NCBI GenBank assembly: GCA_001897435.1
Contig: MKSV01000004.1
Coordinates: 496,001 to 560,000, forward strand
DNA length: 64,000 bases
Source: Acidobacteriales bacterium 59-55
GTDB taxonomy: Bacteria > Acidobacteriota > Terriglobia > Terriglobales > Acidobacteriaceae
Direction: 5' to 3'
The position numbers were made by a program, and so were the translations under genes. The first letter of the stretch is position 1. Every line of letters begins with the position of its first letter. Under the pieces are notes generated by a model. It did not search any database. It was not told where the DNA came from and saw only the letters and a program-made list of their open reading frames with translations. Positions 45,289 through 53,807 of the stretch are shown piece by piece.

Positions 45289-46149
45289 ATGATGCAAAAC
45301 TGCGTTAGCTATGACTGCATTCCGCGTTTTGTGTATATTGCCTACAAGTTTACCGGCAAAGAACGGGACACCGAATCCGGTCTCGACTACTTCGGGGCCA
45401 GATACTACAGCAGCAGCATGGGCCGGTTCATGTCGCCAGATCCATTGCAGTTGAGTGCAAAACTTGATAATCCGTAGACTTGGAATCGATACAGCTACGC
45501 GCTCAATAATCCATTGCGTATCACCGACCCCGAAGGGTTGTATCCTGCACCCGCGTACAACTGCAGTGATACCCAAACGTCCTGCTTGAACGATGACCAG
45601 AGACGGATTCTAGAGAACTCAAAAATAGACGATGGACACGGCAACACGTTGTCCGGAGCAGCTCTGTATGGGTCTCTTTCCGAGGCGCAATCAAATGCGT
45701 TTACGAACATAACCGACCGACTTGCCTCCGTGAGCATTGGCGATGGAAATGCATTGAGTCAAGTGAGCAGTGTTTCGGGTATTGCTGGTGATCGCATTTA
45801 CGCGAATGTTAGCTCGTCGTTATTTTCGTCTCTTCAGAGTTCGGGTAACTTTGAGATGGTCCCGGCACACGGTGCTCCGTACAACGGAACTTCATTCAAA
45901 GACAATGATCGGATGTTGGGTAACATCCAGTTTACGTTCAATCGATCCAAGACCGGCACAGATATCGATATCGATATTGGAAATATCAAGAATGGGCTAG
46001 CCGGTGCATTGATCCATTCTGGGGAAGTATTGCAAAACAAAATCACAGGATCGCTGACCAACCAAGATACCATTCGTAAACTTTTGGTTCGAGATCCAAA
46101 AGTACAAACCATTACACCGAGCACAGATCCGAAATGGAATCGCAAATGA
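45289..46149 (+). pseudogene. Orphan RHS core/tip cassette 1, interrupted by an in-frame TAG
   Basis: The frame begins at ATG 45289 with a short leader, then the core FTGKERDTESGLDYFGARYY, SMGRFMSPDP. A TAG at 45475-45477 falls where the related cassettes have CAG (NPQTWN there, NP-stop-TWN here), and the same frame continues with RYSYALNNPLRITDPEG into a 190-aa tip ending DPKWNRK. A single C-to-T change explains the stop. The tip (MVPAHGAPYNGTSFKDNDRM, KTGTDIDIDIGNI) is not recognised. There is no upstream YD shell, as in orphan rhs-CT modules. Confidence 0.85.
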
Positions 46150-46724
46150 AGATGCGACTACTGATCCTTACAATTTCGATCCTATTTATTATGAAACCGG
46201 CAGCCTCACAGCCTAAAACTAATTTCCAAGGCGCTTCAAAAGACTGCGCGTTGGCTCCAAGTATCGACGTCACGAAGGGATCACCGCTGATTTATGGGAT
46301 CCCCTATCTGGTCCCATCGCTTGAATTGAAATTCGTTGAGAAAGCAACGGGAAAATCGACAACGCCCAGAGCAGTTCGCGTCCACTATTACTGGCAGTGG
46401 CTTGAATATCCTTATCCGGAACATGAGTGGGGAGCATGGGTAGATGGAGAAGAGTTGATGAACTGTACTCTTTCGGGCGGAAATGTGCTCAAGGTCCCCG
46501 CGCTTCTCGTGAAGCCACGAGGCTGGTATGACGGGAAATATACCCGCTTTCCTTGGCGCAAGAACCCTCATTTTGACCGCCTGGAGATCATGATCGACCA
46601 AGGCGGCGGGGATTTCTCTCGGATCATTGTTCATAAAAACGATTTGAATAGGTATCGTGTGTCGGAGGCGACAGTCGAATTATCGAGCAGTCCGCCCAAT
46701 GTCAAATTCGACGAGAAGCGTTAG
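46146..46724 (+). CDS. Exported protein, candidate immunity partner of cassette 1
   Basis: A 192-aa protein with a signal peptide (MRLLILTISILFIMKPAASQ) and an unrecognised extracytoplasmic domain rich in Trp and Pro (VHYYWQWLEYPYPEHEWGAW). ATG 46146 overlaps the stop of the broken cassette by four bases (ATGA), showing former translational coupling. Unlike the cassette, its frame is intact. Assignment as immunity protein rests on position and on the same pattern repeating along the locus. Confidence 0.55.
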   Translation: MKMRLLILTISILFIMKPAASQPKTNFQGASKDCALAPSIDVTKGSPLIYGIPYLVPSLELKFVEKATGKSTTPRAVRVHYYWQWLEYPYPEHEWGAWVDGEELMNCTLSGGNVLKVPALLVKPRGWYDGKYTRFPWRKNPHFDRLEIMIDQGGGDFSRIIVHKNDLNRYRVSEATVELSSSPPNVKFDEKR

Positions 46725-46801
46725 CATGAAATAAAAGGCCTGAGTAGTTGGCCGATATTCATCGCAAAAAAAATGATTCTGTAGCGCGGCACACAACTAC
46801 G

Positions 46802-47676
46802 ATGCAGTCCGAATTCACTTACGACAGCACTCCACGTTTTGTACACTTTTCCTATAGGTTCACCGGCAAAGAAAGAGATACAGAATCAGGGCTCGACTAC
46901 TTCGGGGCTAGATACTACGGAAGTTCGATGGGACGCTTCATGAGCCCCGATCCTGGCTGGTTACAGCAGGCCGATCCGATGAATCCGCAGACGTGGAATC
47001 AATATTCGTACGGATTGAACAATCCGCTAATAAATACCGACCCTACCGGGAAAACATGCCAGACAACTCTAGCGATAACACGGTCTACGACGACAATGAC
47101 GGTAAAGGGTGTGCAACGGTCGATAAGGCGGATAGGAAGTCCGCTCCCAGCGCCACAGTTTATGCGGACGGACGCTATGATTTGGCGACTGAATCACAGA
47201 ACGCTCAGACCAATCAATATGTCACGAGCTGGTTGCAAACTCAGGCACCGCAATATCCAACTCAGATTTCGTCGCAAGGCCAACAACTCTTGAAGGAACT
47301 GGCGAAAGATACCGCTGGAGTTCCGACAGTCTGCTCCGTGGGTGCCTATGCACAACTCGGTGGGGGAGCCGGAGCCGTAGGAGGTTCGTACGATTCAAAT
47401 AGTGGTGCTAAGGGCTATGGAACGGTGAGGCCGATCCCAGGTGACATCGCCAGCAATATCTCTCCAGTGAGCATCTCTGTCAAAGGGGATACAAACGGAC
47501 ATTACAGCGGTGGTCTGACAATCCGTAATCCCGTCACCTGAGTGGGTGGTGGAATTTCGGTTAATAACCAAGGAAGGCCAACAGTGAGCGCAAGTTGGGC
47601 ACCCAATCCTCTAACTGTTGGCGCGACGGCAACACTCGGCACAATGGGAGATCCAAAATGTCAGCCCCATCCATAG
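46802..47676 (+). pseudogene. Orphan RHS core/tip cassette 2, frameshifted and stopped
   Basis: From ATG 46802 the frame encodes a leader (MQSEFTYDSTPRFVHFSYR), the core FTGKERDTESGLDYFGARYY and NNPLINTDPTGK. At an AAAA run near 47050 one base is missing and the tip continues in the next frame (PDNSSDNTVYDDNDGKG to ISVKGDTNGHYSGGLTIRNP). A TGA at 47539-47541 stops that frame, yet the same frame then goes on coherently (VGGGISVNNQGRPTVSASWA) to TAG 47674-47676. It carries two independent lesions. The glycine-rich tip is not recognised. Confidence 0.8.
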
Positions 47677-47894
47677 TCGACCGACTGTTCCACGGTCCGC
47701 ACTCTAACTACCTCATCGTGTTGGTTGTTGCGGTAGTCCTCGCAATCAGATTATGCTTCGTGGACATTTTCATTGACGAAAGTGAATCTCCTCCTTCCGA
47801 AGAAGCTAGGGAACGTTGGGGACTTAAGGCAACTAAGGTGACCAGGCCTCTCATGGTTGCTGCCTTCGTTCTAATCGCTGCTTTTGCGATATAG
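47658..47894 (+). CDS. Small membrane protein, candidate immunity partner of cassette 2
   Basis: A 78-aa protein with two hydrophobic segments (NYLIVLVVAVVLAIRLCFV and PLMVAAFVLIAAFAI) flanking a short acidic loop. ATG 47658 lies inside the 3' end of the broken cassette (19-base overlap). No family is recognised. Two-helix membrane proteins of this size are common as immunity proteins against membrane-acting or periplasmic toxins, but this is positional inference. Confidence 0.5.
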   Translation: MSAPSIVDRLFHGPHSNYLIVLVVAVVLAIRLCFVDIFIDESESPPSEEARERWGLKATKVTRPLMVAAFVLIAAFAI

Positions 47895-47953
47895 AAAATC
47901 TTGCAACCATGAAGGTGTCGCTGCCTGTCTCGGAGGAGCGAAACGTCAGTACG

Positions 47954-48793
47954 ATGCAGACTGACTTCGTCTACGATTGCACGCTAAATTGTTGGCGGCA
48001 GTGTGTTTTAAGCCCATCCCGTTATACCGGCAAAGAACGAGACTCAGAATCAGGGCTGGACTACTTCGGGGCCAGATACTACGGCTCCAGCATGGGACGT
48101 TGGATGTCGCCCGACAACGGAATAGACCAAAACAAGGAAGATCCTCAGAGTTGGAATCTCTATTCGTATGTGAGAAATAACCCGGTAAACAGAATAGATC
48201 CGAACGGTCGACTGACCATTATCGTTCCCGGTACCGGATGGAGTTCAAACGACTGGAATACCAACATGAAACTGGCGAATGAAGCTCGTCAAGAGTTTCG
48301 CGACTCAGATGTTCGCATCTTGAACTGGAGCGGCTCGCTCACTAATGGTGCTCGGCTCGATGGTGCAAATATGCTTTCCGATATGGTAAGTAGTCATACC
48401 TTTGCTCCGGGTGAGCAACTGAATGTGATTGCCCATAGCCGTGGTGGAGATGAGGCCATCGATGCAACCGCTAGCTTGACACATCCGATAGATAATTTCA
48501 TCACACTCGCAACCCCGTACTATAACGATTCATCTGACATGGCTAACATCAAGAACTGATAAATGTCACGACCAGCCAGGATTGGGTACAGCTTCTTAAT
48601 TCAAATATGAGTTCAAACCCACGGATATAACGGAGCGCACGACATCACGCTGAACGCAAACGGCTATGGGCATATAGCATCGCACTTTGCGATATGGCAA
48701 AACGATTCGCTTCGTTCGCAATGGTGGCAGTTCTGGCAGCAAAATTCGAGTGACACTTGGGACCCAAGTACAAACACTCTGACCGCACATTAG
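47954..48793 (+). pseudogene. Orphan RHS core/tip cassette 3 with alpha/beta-hydrolase-like tip, two frameshifts
   Basis: The frame starts at ATG 47954 (or 47909), with core YTGKERDSESGLDYFGARYY and NNPVNRIDPNG. The tip then reads LTIIVPGTGWSSNDW (oxyanion region) and LNVIAHSRGGDEAIDAT, a G/AHSRGG nucleophile elbow of a lipase or esterase. The frame stops at TGA 48557-48559; one inserted base restores INVTTSQDWVQLLNSN. A second shift near 48610 restores HGYNGAHDITLNANGYGHIA, which has candidate catalytic His residues, to TAG 48791-48793. An envelope-lipid-degrading toxin is likely for the ancestral gene. Confidence 0.85.
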
Positions 48794-48837
48794 CTTATGA
48801 TTCTATGGCTTGAACAAGAGGATACGTTGGTGAATCT

Positions 48838-49341
48838 ATGACGCGATTTCTTGCTGTGTGTTCTAGCATTCTTTTTTTGGGTATTGACTGGTGCCTGTCA
48901 GCACTGGTTCTCTGGTGGTCGTACGATATGGCCGCACAGATCAGAGGTGGTGTCTATAGCCATAACCATGCCTTGGCTCTTGTCCTCAAGATGGGGCTGC
49001 TCACCACCATACTTACCGGCGTGGTCTGGTTCTTCGCCGGTAGATTTCGAAAGATCACTAAGTGGAAGTTGATGGTCTGGAGCGCCATGTGGAGAACGGC
49101 ACTTCTGGAAGCCGGATACGCTCTTCTTGCTGTGGCAAGACGACAGTTATGGCGTCCGAGCCAAGGCTTAGGTGACAGCAACATGTTTTTCCCGATTGTA
49201 GGCCATCTAAATGCACAGTTCTTTGCAGAGTGGAAATGGTTGTCCTTTCTCCTTCTTGTGGTCCCTGCTATGGGTGTGATTTCAGGGATACTCTACTACC
49301 TGTACGCTAGAGTCTCTATATTTTATGAGCAACGCGCTTGA
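48838..49341 (+). CDS. Polytopic membrane protein, candidate immunity partner of cassette 3
   Basis: A 167-aa protein with four hydrophobic segments (AVCSSILFLGIDWCLSALVL, LVLKMGLLTTILTGVVWFFA, MWRTALLEAGYALLAV, WLSFLLLVVPAMGVISGILY). No family is recognised. The frame is intact, whereas the lipase-like cassette before it is broken. The next cassette's ATG at 49325 lies within its last codons. A membrane-embedded partner suits a lipase-type tip; the role is inferred from order. Confidence 0.5.
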   Translation: MTRFLAVCSSILFLGIDWCLSALVLWWSYDMAAQIRGGVYSHNHALALVLKMGLLTTILTGVVWFFAGRFRKITKWKLMVWSAMWRTALLEAGYALLAVARRQLWRPSQGLGDSNMFFPIVGHLNAQFFAEWKWLSFLLLVVPAMGVISGILYYLYARVSIFYEQRA

Positions 49342-49865
49342 ACATCGGCATCACTTCACCGGCAAAGAAAGAGACTCCGAATCCGGACTCGACTACTTCG
49401 GGGCCAGGTACTACGGTGCCAGCATGGGGAGATTTACTACTCCTGATCGTACATTCCTCAACATTCGCTGAGTGTTCAATCCACAACGCTGGAACATGTA
49501 TTCGTATGGCCTCAATAACCCTCTAAGCAACATCGATCCAGACGGCAATGAAGCCATACCTGTTGTCTATCCAAACTACATGGCCAATTCACGTGGCAAT
49601 ACCCCTGCTCCCACCGGTCACGCAGGTTCTTGTAGAGCAAAACGGAAAGACTCACTACTTCGAGTACGGTCGCTATCCGAATGGCAATCAACCTACATCG
49701 GATGGGGCAATTAGAGAGGCAGCAACACCAGATGTTCAGAGGGACGCTTCGGGAAATATCACTCCAGACTCTATGAACAACCTTCTTCAAAGTCTTTCAA
49801 ACTCCAGTGGTCGCAGTGGATCGGTCGAAGCGCTTGTTATCCCTACTACGTCTGGAGAAGAGTAA
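49325..49865 (+). pseudogene. Orphan RHS core/tip cassette 4, stopped, frameshifted and cut by IS66
   Basis: From ATG 49325 the frame gives HHFTGKERDSESGLDYFGAR, SMGRFTTPDR, then TGA at 49469-49471, after which the same frame continues VFNPQRWNMYSYGLNNPLSN, IDPDGNEAIPVVYPN and PAPTGHAG. A shift near 49625 leads to VLVEQNGKTHYFEYGRYPNG and onward to PTTSGEE. The final TAA (49863-49865) belongs to the IS66 inverted repeat that begins at 49862, so the natural C-terminus is lost. The GHAG and YFEYGRY segments suggest an enzyme tip, not identified. Confidence 0.8.
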
Positions 49866-49919
49866 GCGTCCGGTCCTGGCCGTGTATACATCGTAGGTTT
49901 TTGGCTTGACGATGTTTGG

Positions 49920-50306
49920 ATGGTTGACTCTGAAGTGAGTGATGGGATGGTGTCGTCCCCACGTCGCCGTCGCAGTGCTGAGGAGCGGCGTCTGATTGTG
50001 GAAGAGACGCTGGAGGCAGGCTCTTCGGTGGCTCGCGTGGCGCGGAAGCATGGGATCAACGCGAACCAGGTATTTATGTGGCTGCGGTTGTATCGCTCGG
50101 GTCATCTCGGAGGGGCGCCAGCGAGCGGGCTGACGTTGCTCCCGGTGACTGTGTGCGATGACGCGAAGCCTGCTGGGGGTAAGTCCGTCACCTCCGATTC
50201 GGCTGGCGCGGTCCAAATCGAGTTGCCGAACGGGGTACGGGTCAGCCTCGAAGGCAGCGTTGATCCTGCCGTCGCTCGTGCGGTGCTTGAGAGTCTGCGC
50301 TCTTGA
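49920..50306 (+). CDS. tnpA: IS66 accessory protein TnpA
   Basis: A 128-aa protein with an N-terminal helix-turn-helix typical of IS66 OrfA: RRRRSAEERRLIVEETLEAG, SVARVARKHGINANQVFMWL. The C-terminal half (GAVQIELPNGVRVSLEG and DPAVARAVLESLR) is the OrfA tail. The frame is intact and its stop overlaps the TTG start of tnpB by three bases, the usual coupling. Function of the element is doubtful because tnpB and tnpC are damaged. Confidence 0.9.
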   Translation: MVDSEVSDGMVSSPRRRRSAEERRLIVEETLEAGSSVARVARKHGINANQVFMWLRLYRSGHLGGAPASGLTLLPVTVCDDAKPAGGKSVTSDSAGAVQIELPNGVRVSLEGSVDPAVARAVLESLRS

Positions 50307-50651
50307 TCGAGATTCCTGCGGGCACACGGATCTGGCTTGCGGCAGGCGTGACGGACATGCGGCGGGGCTTCCACGGACTCAGCGCCCAGGTCCAGACGGT
50401 GCTCGAACGGCAGCCGCTCTCGGGTCACGTCTTTGTCTTTCGCGGAAGACGAGGCGACATGCTGAAGGGTGCTCTGGTTTGATGGTGACGGCCTATGTCT
50501 TTTGTCGAAGCGACTTGAACGAGGGCGATTTGTCTGGCCGCAGGCAAGCAGTGGAACCGTCTCACTCAGCCGCGCTCAGCTCTCGATGCTGCTGGAAGGG
50601 ATCGACTGGCGAGCACCCATCCGAACAACTCAGCCGGTGTTGCAGGTGTGA
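50303..50651 (+). pseudogene. tnpB: IS66 TnpB, frameshifted
   Basis: Starting at TTG 50303, the frame encodes IEIPAGTRIWLAAGVTDMRR, HVFVFRGRRGDMLK and then leaves the family because one G is extra in AAGGGTGCTC near 50468. The next frame restores the family text (LWFDGDGLCLLSKRLERGRF, SMLLEGIDWRAP) to the stop at 50651. A single-base insertion therefore inactivates a TnpB of normal length (about 115 aa). Confidence 0.85.
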
Positions 50652-50718
50652 GTCTTACTCTTTTGCCCGCGCGGTTTTTCTGCTTTTAATGGGCGACCGT
50701 TTATGCCATACTTCGCAC

Positions 50719-51285
50719 ATGCTGACGGCCCCGCTTCCCGATCTCGACTCGCTTCATCTTGAAGCCGCGAAGGCACTGCTGATCGCTCAGCATAAGAGCT
50801 ACACCGCGACCTTGACCTCACGCACCAGCGAGATCGAACGGCTCGAACTGCTGGTGGACAAGCTGCAACGCATGCTTTTCGGGACGAACAGCGAGAAGGT
50901 GCTCCGGCAGATCGAACAGCTCGAACTCCAGCTTGAAGAACTCCAGGCCGCCAACGCCATCGAAGAGAAGCACACAGCCTCCTCTGAACAGCCTGTTGTT
51001 GCGAAGCCCTTCCGCCGCCCGCTCCCCGAGCACCGTCCGCGTGAGGTCCACACGCATATGCCGGATCATGATGCTTGCCCCGATTGCGGCGGCAGTCTGC
51101 GTGAACTCGGGCAAGATACCGCCGAGATGCTGGAGTATGTGCGGGCCTGCTTCAAGGTGATCCGCCATGTGCGTCCGAAGCTGAGCTGCGACACCTGCGA
51201 CCGCATCGTGCAGTCACCGTCGCCATCCCGTCCAATTGTGCATCTTTCCCTGCGCGTGCCGACTCCGGATTGTCCAGACTCTTAG
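50719..51285 (+). pseudogene. tnpC: IS66 transposase TnpC, truncated
   Basis: ATG 50719 begins an IS66 TnpC: an N-terminal leucine-rich coiled coil (IERLELLVDKLQRMLFG, QLELQLEELQAAN), then the zinc-finger-like CPDCGG, CDTCD segment and QSPSPSRPI. At about 51235 the sequence switches to integrase DNA read in another frame and stops at 51285. The DDE catalytic domain is absent, so it is not functional. Confidence 0.88.
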
Positions 51286-52030
51286 GAATCTGAAGTGGGG
51301 TCTCAGCTCCATCTTCGAGTGTGCTATCAAGTACGGATATGTCACGTCGAATCCCGCTCGTGGTGCGGACCTTCCCCCGGAAGAGATCAAGGAACAAAAG
51401 GAACTGCCGACCGGTGACCAGCTTCAGCAGCTGATTGGGGCCCTCAAGGAACCCATCAGTACGGCTGTATGGCTGGTCGCTGTGAGCAGTGTTCGACCGG
51501 AGGAGCTGGCGTTCAAGTGGAAGGATCTGGACGCCGGGAAGCGGATGTTGTGGGTCGTGCGCGCGGTCAATCGCGGCAAGCTCCACACGCCGAAGTATCA
51601 CCGCGCTAATCGTCCCATCCGGCTGACGGATGCGGACGTCGAGCGTCTGCTCACGCTGAAGCGGCTGCGCAACGCGACGGACGACGACTGGATGTTTCCG
51701 AACCGCATCAAGAAACCGGGAAAGAAGATGAAGCCCGGTCCGTTCCGGCACGAAGAGCTTCTCGGTAGGGTGATCCAGCCTGTCGCCGACGAGCTTGGCC
51801 TTCCGCACATTACGTGGCGTCTCCTGCGGCATTGGGGGGCAATACAGATGGTGGAGGCGCGGGTACCGCTCAAGGCAGCGCAGGAACGCCTTGGCCACTC
51901 GCGTCCCGATATTCTTCTCGGCTTCTACGCGCATGTCCTTGATGCTTCGGCGGACATGGCAGCGGCGACGATGAGCGGACAGTTGGGAGGCGGATTTTCC
52001 GCTCCCGTTGCCGCTCATACGGCCGATTAA
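51240..52030 (+). pseudogene. Island tyrosine recombinase, N-terminus removed by IS66 junction
   Basis: About 260 residues remain of a roughly 380-400-aa integrase. The core-binding helix piece (RNLKWGLSSIFECAIKYGYV) and the full catalytic domain are present: SSVRPEELAFKW (first Arg), TWRLLRHWGAIQM (box with Arg), ERLGHSRPDILLGFYAHVLD (His/Arg and nucleophilic Tyr). The arm-binding N-terminus and any start codon are missing; upstream is the truncated IS66 tnpC. It lies 87 bases from the right att repeat, which identifies it as the former integrase of this island. Confidence 0.88.
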
Positions 52031-52117
52031 TCAGGGCTTATTGCCAATTGGCTGCCTTATTGGCTGCCATGGCAAAAAGTCTGTTTCGATTAATCGCTCT
52101 AAGTTGTTGAGAGGATG

Positions 52118-52168
52118 TTGGAGGCGCGGGTCGGGATCGAACCGACGCATAAAGGTTTTGCAGTTTTT
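52118..52168 (-). repeat. Right attachment site: 3' half of tRNA-Cys(GCA)
   Basis: Identical over 51 bases to 30915-30965. Beyond it, on the side where the tRNA 5' half should lie, the sequence (TGCGCGCCTGCTAAGTAGTT) does not form a D-arm or acceptor strand, so this is also a partial copy. The complete tRNA-Cys is expected further right, outside the window. Confidence 0.85.
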
Positions 52169-52612
52169 TGCGCGCCTGCTAAGTAGTTGTGAAAACAAGG
52201 CACTTCCGTCGGAACGGGTGCTCCAAAATAGCTGGGTTTTGTATCATTTTTCACCTAATTGGCAGCGTAATGGCAGCGTGAAAATCTCCTTTCCTTATGC
52301 GGACGAGCCGTCTGAAAACTGGGCTCACAATTCCTCCCCGTGGCAGGAGGCCGCAGGAACACGGTGACCGTTTCAATGCGCCTTTGGTGATTGTCCCTGA
52401 AAACTGTTTGCGTTCACAAAATGAAGGCACAATTCTCTCCGCCCGTCTTTGTCACGCGGCAGATTGAGAACTGGGGCAGCTAGAGGATGCGGAAGGCAAA
52501 GCCGAGAATCCAGTTTCAACAATAAATCGGAATCCCCACCCCGTGACGGCTTACAAATTTGACTGAGTTTGGGAATCGCCCCATGCTGGCACCGCACTTG
52601 AGGGAGGTGTCT
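52169..52612. other. Non-coding junction between island and conjugation genes
   Basis: About 440 bases hold arm-like AATTGGCAGCG/AATGGCAGCG repeats (52257-52279) and presumably the promoter of the conjugation operon. No gene was recognised. GGGAGG just before 52613 is the ribosome-binding site of the first operon gene. Confidence 0.5.
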
Positions 52613-52894
52613 ATGGGAGAGCGGACAAGGCGGCTCGCGGTTGCTGTCTCGCTAACGGTTCTCGACGCCGTCGTGGCCGTGCACTACGGCGGCCCGGTCT
52701 GGCGCGCATTCGCCGGGATCATCTGGAGCAGATTGCTGTTGCTGCTGCTCGCCGCTCTATGGGCGACTTCGCTCCTAAATCTGTGGGTTCGCGCATACTA
52801 CGATCTGCAGCAGCTGTTTCGATACCGCGATGCGGCCCTCTCGAGTTGTGCGGAGATACTTCCGGCAGAGCTGGTGGAGGACCGCGATGTTTGA
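52613..52894 (+). CDS. Small membrane protein at the head of the conjugation operon
   Basis: A 93-aa protein with two hydrophobic segments (LAVAVSLTVLDAVVAVHYGG and SRLLLLLLAALWATSLLNLW). No family is recognised. ATG 52613 is preceded by GGGAGG; the open frame continues upstream to 52559 without a better start. Its end overlaps the start of the MoxR-type ATPase gene by eight bases, so the two are translationally coupled. It probably belongs to the conjugation or mating-pair apparatus. Confidence 0.65.
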   Translation: MGERTRRLAVAVSLTVLDAVVAVHYGGPVWRAFAGIIWSRLLLLLLAALWATSLLNLWVRAYYDLQQLFRYRDAALSSCAEILPAELVEDRDV

Positions 52895-53807
52895 TTCGCT
52901 TGCTGAACTCTCGAATAAACTCTCAGCGACCGGCTACTTCATTGACCCTGTAATGGTCCAGGTTATCTTTCTGGCCGCGAAGTTGAAAAAACCTCTGCTG
53001 CTTGAAGGTCCTGCTGGCTCCGGCAAGACGCAGCTCGCCCTGTCTGTTGCGGCTGCAGCCGATACCCATGTCGAGCGCCTGCAATGCTATCGCGGAGTCA
53101 GCGAGGACAAAGCCATCGGGCGTTTCGACGAGGGGCTGCAGCGACTCTACATGGAGTTCTCGAAAGGCCAGCACGAGAACTGGCAGACCGTGCAGACAAG
53201 TTTGAAGGGGCGCGATTTCTTTCGTCCCGGTCCGCTAATGCGTGCCCTCGAGTGCGAGCGGCCTTGCGTGTTGCTCATCGACGAACTCGACAAGGTGGAT
53301 GATGGATTTGAGGCGATGCTGTTGGAGATCCTCTCCGCCTGGCAACTCTCGATTCCTGAATTCGGGACGGTTGAAGCCAAAAGCATCCCGTTCGTCGTTC
53401 TGACCAGCAATGAAGAGAGGCGCCTGGGCGATCCGATTCGTAGACGTAGCCTTTACGTGCGCGTCGAGCATCCGACCCCGCAACGTGAATCGGAGATCAT
53501 CGCGAGCCGCACACCGGACGCCGATGAGGAGTTTCACCGCGAGATAGCAGGCATCGCCCTTTCGTTTCGCAACTACTCGTTGGAGAAACCGCCTTCTGTC
53601 TCAGAGATGATCGACTTCGCCAACGCTTTGCAATTGCTTGGCGCCGATCATGTCACCGAAGAGTATCGAGATGTTCTGCTGCCCTTCTTGGCGAAAACCG
53701 AGAAGGACCGTCGCCACTTGCTTCTCCGCGAAGGCTTCAAGAGCCTCCTCGATGATGGAGCGCGCTTTGCTCAGAAGATGGCGTTTCCAGGAGGTGCAGG
53801 ATCATGA
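52887..53807 (+). CDS. MoxR-type AAA+ ATPase
   Basis: A 306-aa ATPase. Walker A is LLLEGPAGSGKTQLALSVA, Walker B is CVLLIDELDKVDDGFEAML, sensor 1 is FVVLTSNEERRLGDPIRRR (with the arginine finger region), and a C-terminal lid domain follows. This is the MoxR/ChlI-like group, chaperones that remodel or activate partner proteins, often VWA-domain proteins. ATG 52887 lies inside the end of the upstream gene; the downstream transglycosylase start overlaps its stop (ATGA). No VWA partner is in the window. Its placement in a type IV secretion operon is uncommon. Confidence 0.9.
   Translation: MFDSLAELSNKLSATGYFIDPVMVQVIFLAAKLKKPLLLEGPAGSGKTQLALSVAAAADTHVERLQCYRGVSEDKAIGRFDEGLQRLYMEFSKGQHENWQTVQTSLKGRDFFRPGPLMRALECERPCVLLIDELDKVDDGFEAMLLEILSAWQLSIPEFGTVEAKSIPFVVLTSNEERRLGDPIRRRSLYVRVEHPTPQRESEIIASRTPDADEEFHREIAGIALSFRNYSLEKPPSVSEMIDFANALQLLGADHVTEEYRDVLLPFLAKTEKDRRHLLLREGFKSLLDDGARFAQKMAFPGGAGS

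Larger units (their letters stand above)
49862..51235 (+). mobile_element. IS66-family element, right end missing
   Basis: The left end is GTAAGCGTCCGG at 49862, the typical IS66 terminal sequence, followed by tnpA, a frameshifted tnpB and a tnpC that keeps only its N-terminal third. Similarity ends around 51235, where integrase sequence begins without any right inverted repeat. The element is therefore a one-ended remnant produced by a deletion or recombination event that also removed the integrase N-terminus. Confidence 0.85.

Noticed and set aside
47539..47541. TGA in cassette 2 as selenocysteine codon
   Set aside because: No SECIS-like hairpin was evident, and the same cassette also has a frameshift, so simple decay is the better explanation.
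50460..50475. Programmed frameshift in IS66 tnpB
   Set aside because: IS66 TnpB is normally one frame; the extra G in a GGG run looks like a plain inactivating insertion, and tnpC is truncated as well.
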